Counted from the stretch's first letter, positions 1 to 5,209 are shown. The stretch is DNA of 5,209 bases from Rhodobacter sp. (GCA_027482795.1 JAIXVS010000273.1:1-5209), one strand, 5' to 3'. Notes: generated by a model not told the origin, from the sequence alone. Translations and numbers: made by a program.

Positions 1-2
1 AT

Positions 3-78
<76 letters not shown>

Positions 79-113
79 ATTCCATCAGCCGTTGGGCGCG
101 GCTGCGTGGGCGC

Positions 114-142
114 TGTTTAGGGTAGGGCGGGGCGGGGTGCAA
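114..142 (-). promoter_or_regulatory. candidate sigma70-type promoter for tRNA-Ala
   Basis: Read on the minus strand, TTGCAC (137-142) and TAAACA (114-119) are separated by exactly 17 bases. They match the -35 consensus at 4 of 6 positions and the -10 consensus at 3 of 6. The -10 box ends 35 bases before the first base of the tRNA, which would leave a short leader of under 30 bases. The spacing is right but the -10 box is weak. The tRNA could instead be transcribed from upstream. Confidence 0.3.
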
Positions 143-181
143 GGGCAAAAATGCACGCCCGCGCCCTTCCTTGTGCGCAAA

Positions 182-517
182 TTAAAGCTCTTCCTCATCG
201 CCCGCGACATCGGCCAGATCGTCCAGCGAAACGGTGTCGTCTGCATCTTCTTCCAGCAGCTCGTCGTCCAGTTCGGCATCATCGGCCACGCCTTCGACCA
301 GCAGATCATCGCCTTCCAGATCGTCGACAAGGTTGATGTCTTCGTCTTTTTCGGGCTGAACGCGCGCAATCACGGATGCGGCCATTTTGCGGCGGGCGCT
401 TTCAATATCCACAATCTCGCCCGTATAGGGGCTGACGATTGGGTTTCTGTTCAAATCGTAAAAGCGTTTTCCCGTGGTGGGGCAAACCCGCTTTGTTCCC
501 CATTCTGCCAATGGCAT
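182..517 (-). CDS. TIGR02300 / FYDLN acid domain protein
   Basis: A small, very acidic 111-residue protein of unknown biochemical function. The N-terminal third has the family hallmark FYDLN (residues 19-23) within CPTTGKRFYDLN, followed by NPIVSPYTGE. The C-terminal half (about residue 56 onward) is mostly Asp and Glu with interspersed Leu and Val, ending in GDEEEL, and is probably disordered. From recall, many relatives carry two CPxCG knuckles around FYDLN. Here only C12 remains: positions 15, 29 and 32 are Thr, Ser and Thr, so a zinc ribbon is unlikely. No signal peptide or membrane helix is seen, so it is probably cytoplasmic. The ATG start is preceded by AAAGGAA about 7 bases away, a good ribosome binding site. 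It is transcribed away from the metallohydrolase gene and toward the tRNA. The family assignment is firm and the role is unknown. Confidence 0.9.
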   Translation of the reverse strand: MPLAEWGTKRVCPTTGKRFYDLNRNPIVSPYTGEIVDIESARRKMAASVIARVQPEKDEDINLVDDLEGDDLLVEGVADDAELDDELLEEDADDTVSLDDLADVAGDEEEL

Positions 518-582
518 GGTGTATTCCTTTGACTTAGGTCAGATCAGCAGGGCCCAACAACACATGCCCTGCACTGCAATAG

Positions 583-646
583 CGCCGCTTGCCACAGCGC
601 GGGGCTGCTGTCAAAGGGTTTTCATGCGAAATTTTGGCAAGCGGCG
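583..646. repeat. 11-bp inverted repeat in divergent intergenic spacer
   Basis: CGCCGCTTGCC (583-593) is perfectly mirrored by GGCAAGCGGCG (636-646), with 42 bases between the arms. It lies in the 196-bp spacer (518-713) between the divergently transcribed FYDLN-protein and metallohydrolase genes. A second, weaker inverted repeat, GCAGGGC (547-553) with GCCCTGC (566-572), is closer to the FYDLN gene. Either could be a protein-binding site or a hairpin in a leader transcript. The spacer shows no other clear feature. Confidence 0.5.
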
Positions 647-713
647 GCGAATTGCGCCCGCGCGGTTTTGCATGGCTTGCAGGCGGCGCGCGCGGTGGTA
701 TCTTGTGCGCCTT

Positions 714-1439
714 ATGCCCGAAACCATTGGCGAGCCCCCCATCGAGATTACCCTGCGTCGCACCGCGCGGGCGCGGCGGTTTTCGCTGCGGGTGGGGCAA
801 AGTGATGGCCGCGTCACCCTGACCCTGCCGCAGCGCGCCCGCGAGGCCGAGGCGTTGGCCTTTGCTCGCGCGCATGAAGGGTGGATCCGCAAGGCACTTG
901 CCCAGCTGCCGCCAAGCCCAAGCCTGACCTATGGCGGGCAGGTGACGCTGGAGGGGCAGGTGTTGACCATTGCCACGGGCGCAGGGCGCGCGCTGCGCAT
1001 CGAGGCGGGGCAGTTGATTGTTCCAGGTGACCCTGTGCGGGTGCCTGCGCGCATTGCGGCCTTTTTAAAGGTGCGCGCGCGCGACCGATTGGCGGCGGCA
1101 TCCGATCATTACGCCGCGCAGGTGGGGCGCAAAGTGGCCCAGATCAGCCTGCGCGACACACGCTCGCGCTGGGGGTCGTGCAGCCCCGACGGTGCGCTGA
1201 TGTATAACTGGCGGCTGATTATGGCCCCGCCTGCGGTGCTGGACTATGTCGCCGCCCATGAAGTGGCCCATTTGATCGAGATGAACCATTCGCCCGCCTT
1301 TTGGGCCGTTGTGGCGCGGCTGTATCCCAATTGGCAGGTGCAGCGCGATTGGCTTAAACGCAATGGCGCGGCCTTGCAGGCGGTGCGGTTTGATGCGCCG
1401 CACCCTGCTTTGGCCAAAGCGCCGCATCCCACAGTTTGA
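714..1439 (+). CDS. YgjP-like (DUF45) zinc metallohydrolase
   Basis: A 241-residue predicted soluble metal-dependent hydrolase of the YgjP/DUF45 family, whose fold resembles SprT-type metallopeptidases. The zinc site is plain near the C-terminus: HEVAHLIEMNHSPAFW (H182, E183, H186 and H192 are the likely ligands and catalytic Glu). The family signature SRWGSC precedes it at residues 151-156. The N-terminal half, with LRRTARARRFSLRV, is typical of the family. The natural substrate is uncertain; names in databases include metal-dependent hydrolase and M48-family peptidase. The frame stays open upstream to an ATG at 474, but that start would run over the divergent FYDLN gene and add 80 residues of non-family sequence. 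The ATG at 714 gives MPETIGEPPIEITLRR, a normal family N-terminus. No strong ribosome binding site precedes it; a GTG at 705 is an alternative. A GntR regulator follows 47 bp downstream and is probably cotranscribed. Confidence 0.88.
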   Translation: MPETIGEPPIEITLRRTARARRFSLRVGQSDGRVTLTLPQRAREAEALAFARAHEGWIRKALAQLPPSPSLTYGGQVTLEGQVLTIATGAGRALRIEAGQLIVPGDPVRVPARIAAFLKVRARDRLAAASDHYAAQVGRKVAQISLRDTRSRWGSCSPDGALMYNWRLIMAPPAVLDYVAAHEVAHLIEMNHSPAFWAVVARLYPNWQVQRDWLKRNGAALQAVRFDAPHPALAKAPHPTV

Positions 1440-1486
1440 CCAAAGCCCCATTGACCGCAGCCCGCTGGTTGTGAAAGGTTGCGGCC

Positions 1487-2137
1487 ATGCCCATCAAGCC
1501 CCGCCTTGCCGACCCGAACGCCGCCGCGCATGAGCGCGTCTATCGGGCGCTGCGCCAACAGGTGCTGCATGGCGAGTTATCCCCAGGCCAAGCGCTGACC
1601 ATTCGCGGCATTGCGCAGCAATTTGACGTCTCGATGACGCCCGCGCGCGAAGCGGTGCGGCGGTTGGCTGCGGAAGGGGCGTTTACCATGTCGGCATCAG
1701 GGCGGGTATCGACCCCGATTTTGGCACCCGAGCGTATCGAAGAACTGGCCGCCGTTCGGGCGCTGCTGGAACCTGAAATGGCATCGCGCGCACTGCCCCG
1801 CGCCCATTTCGCGCTGATTGATCGACTGGCCGCGATCAATGCGTTGAACCAAGATGCTGTTATAAATCAAGATGCTGTGGCCTATGTGCGCAGTAATTTG
1901 GAGTTTCACCGCACGCTGTATTTGCGCGCGCAGACGCCTGCGATGCTGGCGATGATTGAAACGGTTTGGCTGCAACTGGGGCCAACCATGCGCGAGATGT
2001 ATCAGAAAATTCGCCGCCGCGAGATGCCCCAACATCACCGCATGATTTTGGCCGCCCTGCGCGCGGGGGACGAGCCTGGATTGCGCCTTGCCGTGCGCAC
2101 AGATGTCACGCAGGGGCTGCGGCACATGATTTCCTAG
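1487..2137 (+). CDS. GntR-family transcriptional regulator, FCD (FadR-type) class
   Basis: A 216-residue DNA-binding regulator. Residues about 15-76 form the GntR winged helix-turn-helix: HERVYRALRQQVLHGELSPGQ, then a recognition region VSMTPAREAVRRLAAEG, which is highly typical. Residues about 85-210 form the helical FCD effector domain, with ALLEPEMA, NLEFHRTLY (H141), and HHRMILAALRAGD (H183/H184). In FCD proteins a metal is usually held by Asp (in DxxxH) and three His. Here the Asp position is N137, and the last His position (in the AMRxHL-like segment) appears to be D206, so metal binding may be altered. Such regulators usually repress genes for acid or sugar-acid catabolism, but no such genes are visible here, so the ligand and targets are unknown. 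The ATG is preceded by GAAAGG at good spacing. The TAG stop is embedded in the terminator stem. Residues 121-132 are a tandem duplication. Confidence 0.93.
   Translation: MPIKPRLADPNAAAHERVYRALRQQVLHGELSPGQALTIRGIAQQFDVSMTPAREAVRRLAAEGAFTMSASGRVSTPILAPERIEELAAVRALLEPEMASRALPRAHFALIDRLAAINALNQDAVINQDAVAYVRSNLEFHRTLYLRAQTPAMLAMIETVWLQLGPTMREMYQKIRRREMPQHHRMILAALRAGDEPGLRLAVRTDVTQGLRHMIS
1847..1882 (+). repeat. 18-bp in-frame tandem duplication within GntR gene
   Basis: Two adjacent 18-bp units (1847-1864 and 1865-1882) share the core CAAGATGCTGT. They encode NQDAVI and NQDAVA, residues 121-132 of the regulator. The unit length is a multiple of three, so the frame is kept. The duplication falls in the FCD domain just before the helix with the NLEFH metal-site motif. 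It is probably a replication-slippage product that was retained. Confidence 0.75.
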
Positions 2138-2166
2138 GAGGCTAGCGCCCCCTAGGAATTATTTTT
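2131..2166 (+). terminator. rho-independent terminator of the GntR gene
   Basis: TTCCTAGG (2131-2138) pairs with CCTAGGAA (2151-2158). After one A-C mismatch, GGC pairs with GCC around the loop TAGC (2143-2146). The run TTATTTTT (2159-2166) follows on the plus strand. The regulator's TAG stop (2135-2137) is inside the left arm. The lpd gene converges and ends at 2180, so the hairpin lies just past its stop too. On that strand no T-run follows the stem, so termination should be stronger for the plus-strand transcript. Confidence 0.88.
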
Positions 2167-2179
2167 CAAATACAAGGTG

Positions 2180-3568
2180 TTAGGCGTGGATGGCCCCGTC
2201 GCCGCAGGCCAGCGCCGCCTCGCGCACGGCTTCGCTATAGGTGGGGTGGGCGTGGCAGGTCAGCGCAAGGTCTTGGGCCGATGCGCCAAACTCCATCGCC
2301 ACGCAGACCTCGTGTATCAAATCGCCCGCCATTGGCCCGATGATATGCGCGCCAAGGATGCGGTCGGTGGCGGCATCGGCAAGGATTTTGACAAAGCCAT
2401 CGGCTTGGAAGATCGCCTTGGCGCGGGCGTTGCCCATGAAGGGGAATTTGCCAACCTTGTAGGCGCGGCCCACCTCTTTCAGCTGTTCTTCGGTGGCACC
2501 AACGCTGGCGACTTCGGGGGTGGTATAGACCACGCCGGGGATCACACCGTAATTCACATGGCCCGATTTTCCTGCCATGATTTCGGCCAGTGCCATGCCT
2601 TCATCTTCGGCCTTATGCGCCAGCATGGGGCCGACAATCGCATCGCCGATGGCGTATAAGCCGTTGATATTGGTTCGGAAATGGTCATCGGTTTTGATTT
2701 GGCCGCGGGGCAGCATTTCCACGCCCAAGGCTTCTAGGCCCAGACCCGCAGTATAGGGGGTGCGGCCTGTGGCGAGGAGGACAGTGTCGGCGGTGAGGGT
2801 GGCCTCGCTATCATCCTTGCGCAGTTTGTAGGTGACGGTTGCGCCTGATTTGGCGGGTTTGGCAGATTGCACTGCCGCGCCAAGGATGAACTTAATCCCT
2901 TGTTTCGTGAGAATTTTTTGGAAGGATTTGGCAACCTCGCCGTCCATGCCGGGGGTGATGGTGTCAAGATATTCGATCACCGTTACCTCTGCCCCAAGGC
3001 GGGCGTAGACGCTGCCCATTTCTAGGCCGATCACCCCTGCGCCGATGACGATAAGGGACTTTGGGATGGCGCCCAAGGTCAGCGCGCCAGTGGAGGTGAC
3101 GATGGTTTTTTCATCAATATCAACGCCTTGCAGGGTGGCGGGGGCGGAGCCTGTGGCGATGACGATGTGGCGGGCACTGTGGGTTTCATCACCCACTTTG
3201 ACCTGACCTGCGGCGGGGATGGATGCCCAGCCTTTAATCCACGTGACTTTGTTCTTCTTCAGCAGGAACTCGATGCCCTTGGTGTTGCCGTTCACAACAT
3301 CCTGTTTATAGGCCTGCATCTTGGCCCAATCGACGGTTGGCGCGCCGCCCATCAGGCCCATTTTTTCAAAGTTTTCATGCACTTCGTGCAGGGAATGTGT
3401 GGCGTGCAGCAAGGCTTTGGAGGGGATGCAACCTACGTTCAGGCAGGTGCCGCCAAGGGTTTCGCGCCCTTCGACGATGGCGACGCTTAGGCCCAATTGG
3501 GCGGCGCGGATGGCGCAGACATAGCCGCCGGGGCCAGCGCCGATGATGATGGTGTCAAACTGGGCCAT
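2180..3568 (-). CDS. lpdA: dihydrolipoyl dehydrogenase (E3)
   Basis: A complete 462-residue FAD-dependent disulfide oxidoreductase. It reoxidises dihydrolipoamide on the E2 subunit of 2-oxoacid dehydrogenase complexes and reduces NAD+, in the cytoplasm. The N-terminal FAD site is IIIGAGPGGYVCAIRAA (residues 7-23). The redox disulfide is C42-LNVG-C47 in GGTCLNVGCIPSKALL. The NAD site is VIGAGVIGLEMGSVYARLG (about 174-192). A second FAD motif, YAIGDAIVGPMLAHKAEDEG, spans about 305-324. The C-terminal dimerisation domain has the catalytic pair H441 and E446 in HAHPTYSEAVRE. Length and motifs are full and intact. The ATG start follows AAGGAA by 5 bases. As the last gene after odhB and the MAPEG gene, it very likely supplies the E3 of the 2-oxoglutarate dehydrogenase complex and may be shared with others. 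A 125-bp leader spacer with a hairpin and phased repeats suggests partly independent expression. Confidence 0.98.
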   Translation of the reverse strand: MAQFDTIIIGAGPGGYVCAIRAAQLGLSVAIVEGRETLGGTCLNVGCIPSKALLHATHSLHEVHENFEKMGLMGGAPTVDWAKMQAYKQDVVNGNTKGIEFLLKKNKVTWIKGWASIPAAGQVKVGDETHSARHIVIATGSAPATLQGVDIDEKTIVTSTGALTLGAIPKSLIVIGAGVIGLEMGSVYARLGAEVTVIEYLDTITPGMDGEVAKSFQKILTKQGIKFILGAAVQSAKPAKSGATVTYKLRKDDSEATLTADTVLLATGRTPYTAGLGLEALGVEMLPRGQIKTDDHFRTNINGLYAIGDAIVGPMLAHKAEDEGMALAEIMAGKSGHVNYGVIPGVVYTTPEVASVGATEEQLKEVGRAYKVGKFPFMGNARAKAIFQADGFVKILADAATDRILGAHIIGPMAGDLIHEVCVAMEFGASAQDLALTCHAHPTYSEAVREAALACGDGAIHA

Positions 3569-3590
3569 GGTGTTTCCTTATGTCTGGTTT

Positions 3591-3634
3591 GCGTATTTTA
3601 TGCGTATTTTTTGCGTATTGCATCCGTAACTACA
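3591..3634. repeat. 11-bp phased repeats upstream of lpd
   Basis: Three tandem 11-bp units, GCGTATTTTAT (3591-3601), GCGTATTTTTT (3602-3612) and GCGTATTGCAT (3613-3623), are followed by a degenerate fourth (3624-3634). The core CGTA recurs at 3592, 3603, 3614 and 3625, exactly 11 bp apart. The array ends 22 bp upstream of the lpd start codon, on the promoter side. The near-helical period and the T-runs suggest either repeated protein contacts on one DNA face or bent AT-rich promoter DNA. Slippage is the simplest origin for the first three units. Confidence 0.7.
3595..3623 (-). promoter_or_regulatory. candidate internal promoter for lpd
   Basis: On the minus strand TAAAAT (3595-3600) matches the -10 consensus at 5 of 6 positions. 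ATGCAA (3618-3623) lies 17 bases upstream and matches the -35 consensus at only 3 of 6. The predicted start site would leave a leader of about 20 bases that includes the AAGGAA ribosome binding site (3574-3579). The boxes fall within the 11-bp repeat array, so the good -10 match may partly reflect its AT-richness. Confidence 0.3.
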
Positions 3635-3654
3635 TTTGGGGGGCGGGCGGAAAG

Positions 3655-3690
3655 CTGGGGGCCAGCCCCCAGACCCCCGAGGTATTTGGA
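3655..3690 (-). terminator. GC-rich hairpin between MAPEG gene and lpd (attenuator or intergenic repeat)
   Basis: CTGGGGG (3655-3661) and CCCCCAG (3666-3672) form a perfect 7-bp stem around CCAG. It is flanked by a CCCCCGAGGTATTTGG segment toward the MAPEG stop at 3694. Read in the operon direction, the stem is followed by only a short CTTTCC, so it is a weak intrinsic terminator at best. From memory, similar hairpins with a CCCCGAGGTATTT-like tail recur between genes in Rhodobacteraceae genomes, so this may be one copy of a dispersed repeat. It may reduce read-through into lpd or protect the upstream mRNA end. Confidence 0.5.
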
Positions 3691-3693
3691 GAG

Positions 3694-4095
3694 TTAGGAA
3701 GGGATGAGGGCGGCGATGAGCATGGTGAGTGTGGCGGAGAAGCCTGCGAACCAGATGGCCGAGCGCCATGGGGTGAGGTTTAGGGCATAGGCGGGGATGT
3801 AGGCGATGCGGGCGGCGAGGTAGGTGTAGGCGGCGAATTGGGTGATGGGGGTGGATTGATTTGCGAGGGTGACGACGAGGACGGCGATGGTGAAAAGGAT
3901 AAGCCCCTCGTTATGGTTGTTGAAGGCGCGCAGGAGGCGGGCGGTGGTGGGGGAGAGGGGTTTGGGCAGGGGGGTGTCGCGGGACGACGATGTATAGCGC
4001 ACCCCGATTTCCAGATTGGCGGGGGTGGCGTAGAGGACAAGCTGGACGGCCTGTAGGAGGGCGGCGAGGGTGAGGGAGAGGAGTTCGGGGGTCAT
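3694..4095 (-). CDS. MAPEG-family membrane protein
   Basis: A 133-residue integral inner-membrane protein. Four hydrophobic segments fit the MAPEG fold: about residues 3-23, 64-79, 86-104 and 112-131. The most conserved part is RAFNNHNEGLILF (R56, H61, E63), typical of the loop and second helix of MAPEG proteins, followed by YLAARIAYIPAY. In eukaryotes the family includes glutathione S-transferases and eicosanoid enzymes. For bacterial members of this type the substrate is unknown, so no reaction is assigned. Its ATG overlaps the stop of the preceding gene as ATGA (4092-4095), so translation is probably coupled. An AAGG ribosome binding site lies in the last codons of that gene. I recall MAPEG genes between odhB and lpd in other Rhodobacteraceae; whether the protein serves the dehydrogenase complex is unproven. 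Confidence 0.9.
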   Translation of the reverse strand: MTPELLSLTLAALLQAVQLVLYATPANLEIGVRYTSSSRDTPLPKPLSPTTARLLRAFNNHNEGLILFTIAVLVVTLANQSTPITQFAAYTYLAARIAYIPAYALNLTPWRSAIWFAGFSATLTMLIAALIPS

Positions 4096-4478
4096 GGGGT
4101 GGCCTTAACACGGCGAAGATAGAGACCGATTGCTACCCAAACTCCAACCGAAAAAGCCCCGAGAAATAGGGCCGCGAAGAAGTTTTCAGTCTCGCCTCGT
4201 AACAATGCACTGATGGTCATCAATCCATAGAGGAGGAGTAGAATTGCCGCATTCACAAACGCGGCAAAAACTTGGCTTGGGCGTCTGAACCAAACTTCGT
4301 ACAAAAGCCAAGAACTGGCCGCAACAGAAGCGAGTCCAAATACGGTCTGAAAGGCGCTGTAGCGTATTCCATCTGTCCAAGACGAATAGAAATTCAGACA
4401 AGCGCCCAGAATTGTGTAAACCAAGAAAATGATTAAAACCCAAATCAACAATGGCCTGCTTAGGCGACTTTCATTCAT
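4092..4478 (-). CDS. small four-helix membrane protein of unknown function, atypical base composition
   Basis: I do not recognise a family. The 128-residue product has four clear hydrophobic segments: about residues 10-30, 42-62, 70-92 and 99-120. A basic FRRPSQ loop follows helix 2, RGETE lies between helices 3 and 4, and the C-terminus is basic (LRRVKATP). There is no cleavable signal peptide or catalytic motif. It is real rather than spurious because it fits the operon exactly: its ATG is 4 bp after the odhB stop and its TGA overlaps the MAPEG start. Bases 4141-4440 are about 47% GC by hand count, clearly lower than the flanking genes, and the codon use differs accordingly. This suggests later acquisition or relaxed selection. 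The ribosome binding site is weak (GGAT in the odhB tail), so translational coupling to odhB is likely. It could be a fast-evolving membrane partner of the MAPEG protein, but that is only inference from position. Confidence 0.75.
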   Translation of the reverse strand: MNESRLSRPLLIWVLIIFLVYTILGACLNFYSSWTDGIRYSAFQTVFGLASVAASSWLLYEVWFRRPSQVFAAFVNAAILLLLYGLMTISALLRGETENFFAALFLGAFSVGVWVAIGLYLRRVKATP

Positions 4479-4482
4479 CTCA

Positions 4483-5209
4483 CTAATCCATCAACAACCG
4501 CCGAGGATCTTCCAGCGCCTCTTTCACGCGCACGAGGAAGGTCACCGCACCTTTGCCGTCCACGATGCGGTGGTCGTAGGACAGGGCCAGATACATCATC
4601 GGGCGGATGACGATTTGGCCTGCGACCACGACGGGGCGGTCTTGGATTTTGTGCATCCCCAGAATGCCCGATTGTGGTGGGTTCAGGATGGGCGAGGACA
4701 TCAGGCTGCCGTAGACGCCGCCGTTGGAGATGGTGAAGGAACCACCCTGCATTTCGGCCATCGACAGTTTGCCATCGCGGGCGCGGATGCCCAGTTCGGC
4801 GATTTTCTTTTCGATTGCGGCAAAGCCCATCTGGTCTGCATCGCGCAGCACGGGCACGACAAGGCCAGACGGGGTGCCCACCGCCACGCCCATATGGACG
4901 TAGTTTTTGTAGACCACGTCCTGACCGTCAATTTCGGCGTTGACTTCCGGAATTTCTTTCAGGGCGTGGGTGCAGGCTTTGACGAAGAAGGACATGAAGC
5001 CGAGTTTCACGCCGTGCTTTTTCTCGAACGCGTCCTTGTATTCGTTGCGCAAGGACATGATGCCGGACATGTCGACCTCGTTATAGGTCGTCAGCATCGC
5101 GGCGGTGTTCTGGGCGTCCTTCAGGCGGCGGGCGATGGTGGCGCGGAGGCGGGTCATCTTCACCCGCTCCTCACGCGCGGCGTCTTCGGCTGGGATCGGG
5201 GCGCGGGGG
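4483..5209 (-). CDS. odhB: dihydrolipoyllysine-residue succinyltransferase (E2 of 2-oxoglutarate dehydrogenase), 5' end outside window
   Basis: The C-terminal 241 residues of the E2 core are visible. The frame stays open to the window edge, so the lipoyl and E3-binding domains lie beyond it. The visible part starts in the linker (AEDAAREERVKMTRLRATIARRL) and covers the whole acyltransferase domain. LTTYNEVDMS and IPEVNAEIDGQDVVYKNY point to the succinyltransferase rather than the acetyltransferase type. GGSFTISNGGVYGS and NPPQSGILGMH are core family motifs. The active site is SYDHRIVDG, with the catalytic His encoded at 4570-4572 and the Asp four residues later. The enzyme moves a succinyl group from lipoate to CoA in the TCA cycle, as a cytoplasmic multi-subunit core. 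A GTG at 5163 is internal, not the true start. The protein ends RRLLMD at a TAG, 4 bp before the next gene. Its E3 partner, lpd, is encoded three genes downstream. Confidence 0.96.
   Translation of the reverse strand, partial: PRAPIPAEDAAREERVKMTRLRATIARRLKDAQNTAAMLTTYNEVDMSGIMSLRNEYKDAFEKKHGVKLGFMSFFVKACTHALKEIPEVNAEIDGQDVVYKNYVHMGVAVGTPSGLVVPVLRDADQMGFAAIEKKIAELGIRARDGKLSMAEMQGGSFTISNGGVYGSLMSSPILNPPQSGILGMHKIQDRPVVVAGQIVIRPMMYLALSYDHRIVDGKGAVTFLVRVKEALEDPRRLLMD

Noticed and set aside
141..168. AAGGGC / GCCCTT inverted repeat downstream of the FYDLN gene as a terminator
   Set aside because: The stem is only 6 bp with a 16-base loop, and the T-run is in the loop rather than after the stem. 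It also overlaps the candidate tRNA promoter.
474..713. Upstream in-frame extension of the metallohydrolase gene to an ATG at 474
   Set aside because: It overlaps the divergent FYDLN-protein gene and adds 80 residues rich in Arg and Cys with no family resemblance. The start at 714 gives a normal family N-terminus.
2177..2659. 160-codon open frame on the plus strand opposite lpd
   Set aside because: It is antisense to the highly conserved lpd coding sequence and has no recognisable domain. Long antisense frames are expected in GC-rich codons.
3638..3661. G-rich run as a G-quadruplex
   Set aside because: One of the four G-runs has only two guanines, so a stable three-tier quadruplex is not supported. 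The hairpin explains part of the same bases.
3838..4056. Plus-strand Gly/Asp/Glu-rich frame opposite the MAPEG gene
   Set aside because: The low-complexity composition is a shadow of the MAPEG codons; the minus-strand product has clear membrane helices and family motifs.
5161..5163. GTG as the true start of odhB
   Set aside because: The frame continues upstream with AREER and an Ala/Pro linker typical of E2 proteins, and the lipoyl domain must lie beyond the window.

Overview
The window looks like chromosomal DNA of an alphaproteobacterium, most likely Rhodobacteraceae (roseobacter/Rhodobacter group). This rests on the high-GC base use, the FYDLN-type acidic protein (an alphaproteobacterial family), and an E2 / MAPEG / E3 gene order that I recall from that family. 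The taxonomic call is inference. No mobile element, CRISPR array, phage gene or rRNA was seen.

Left part (1-713), minus strand: a complete tRNA-Ala(GGC) sits downstream of a small TIGR02300/FYDLN-type acidic protein gene. A 196-bp divergent spacer separates that gene from a plus-strand pair. The spacer carries a perfect 11-bp inverted repeat.

Middle plus-strand pair (714-2137): a YgjP/DUF45-type zinc metallohydrolase is followed 47 bp later by a GntR-family regulator of the FCD class. The pair ends in a strong hairpin plus T-tract terminator that contains the regulator's stop codon. It faces the opposing lpd gene, which ends at 2180.

Right part (2180-5209), minus strand: this is the distal end of a 2-oxoglutarate dehydrogenase operon. 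In transcription order it holds odhB (E2, cut by the window edge), a small four-helix membrane protein of unknown function, a MAPEG-family membrane protein, and lpd (E3, dihydrolipoyl dehydrogenase). E2 and E3 work in one complex: E2 passes the succinyl group to CoA, and E3 reoxidises the lipoyl arm with FAD and NAD+. The first three genes are tightly packed (a 4-bp gap, then an ATGA overlap). A 125-bp spacer before lpd holds a hairpin and four 11-bp-phased CGTA repeats, so lpd may have its own promoter.

The most unusual item is the four-helix membrane gene at 4092-4478. Its core is only about 47% GC by hand count, well below its neighbours, yet it is stitched into the TCA-cycle operon. Other points worth a look are the phased repeats before lpd, a six-residue in-frame duplication in the GntR regulator, and the loss of most zinc-ribbon cysteines in the FYDLN protein. 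Overall this is mainly an ordinary housekeeping region. I see no convincing new multi-gene system.
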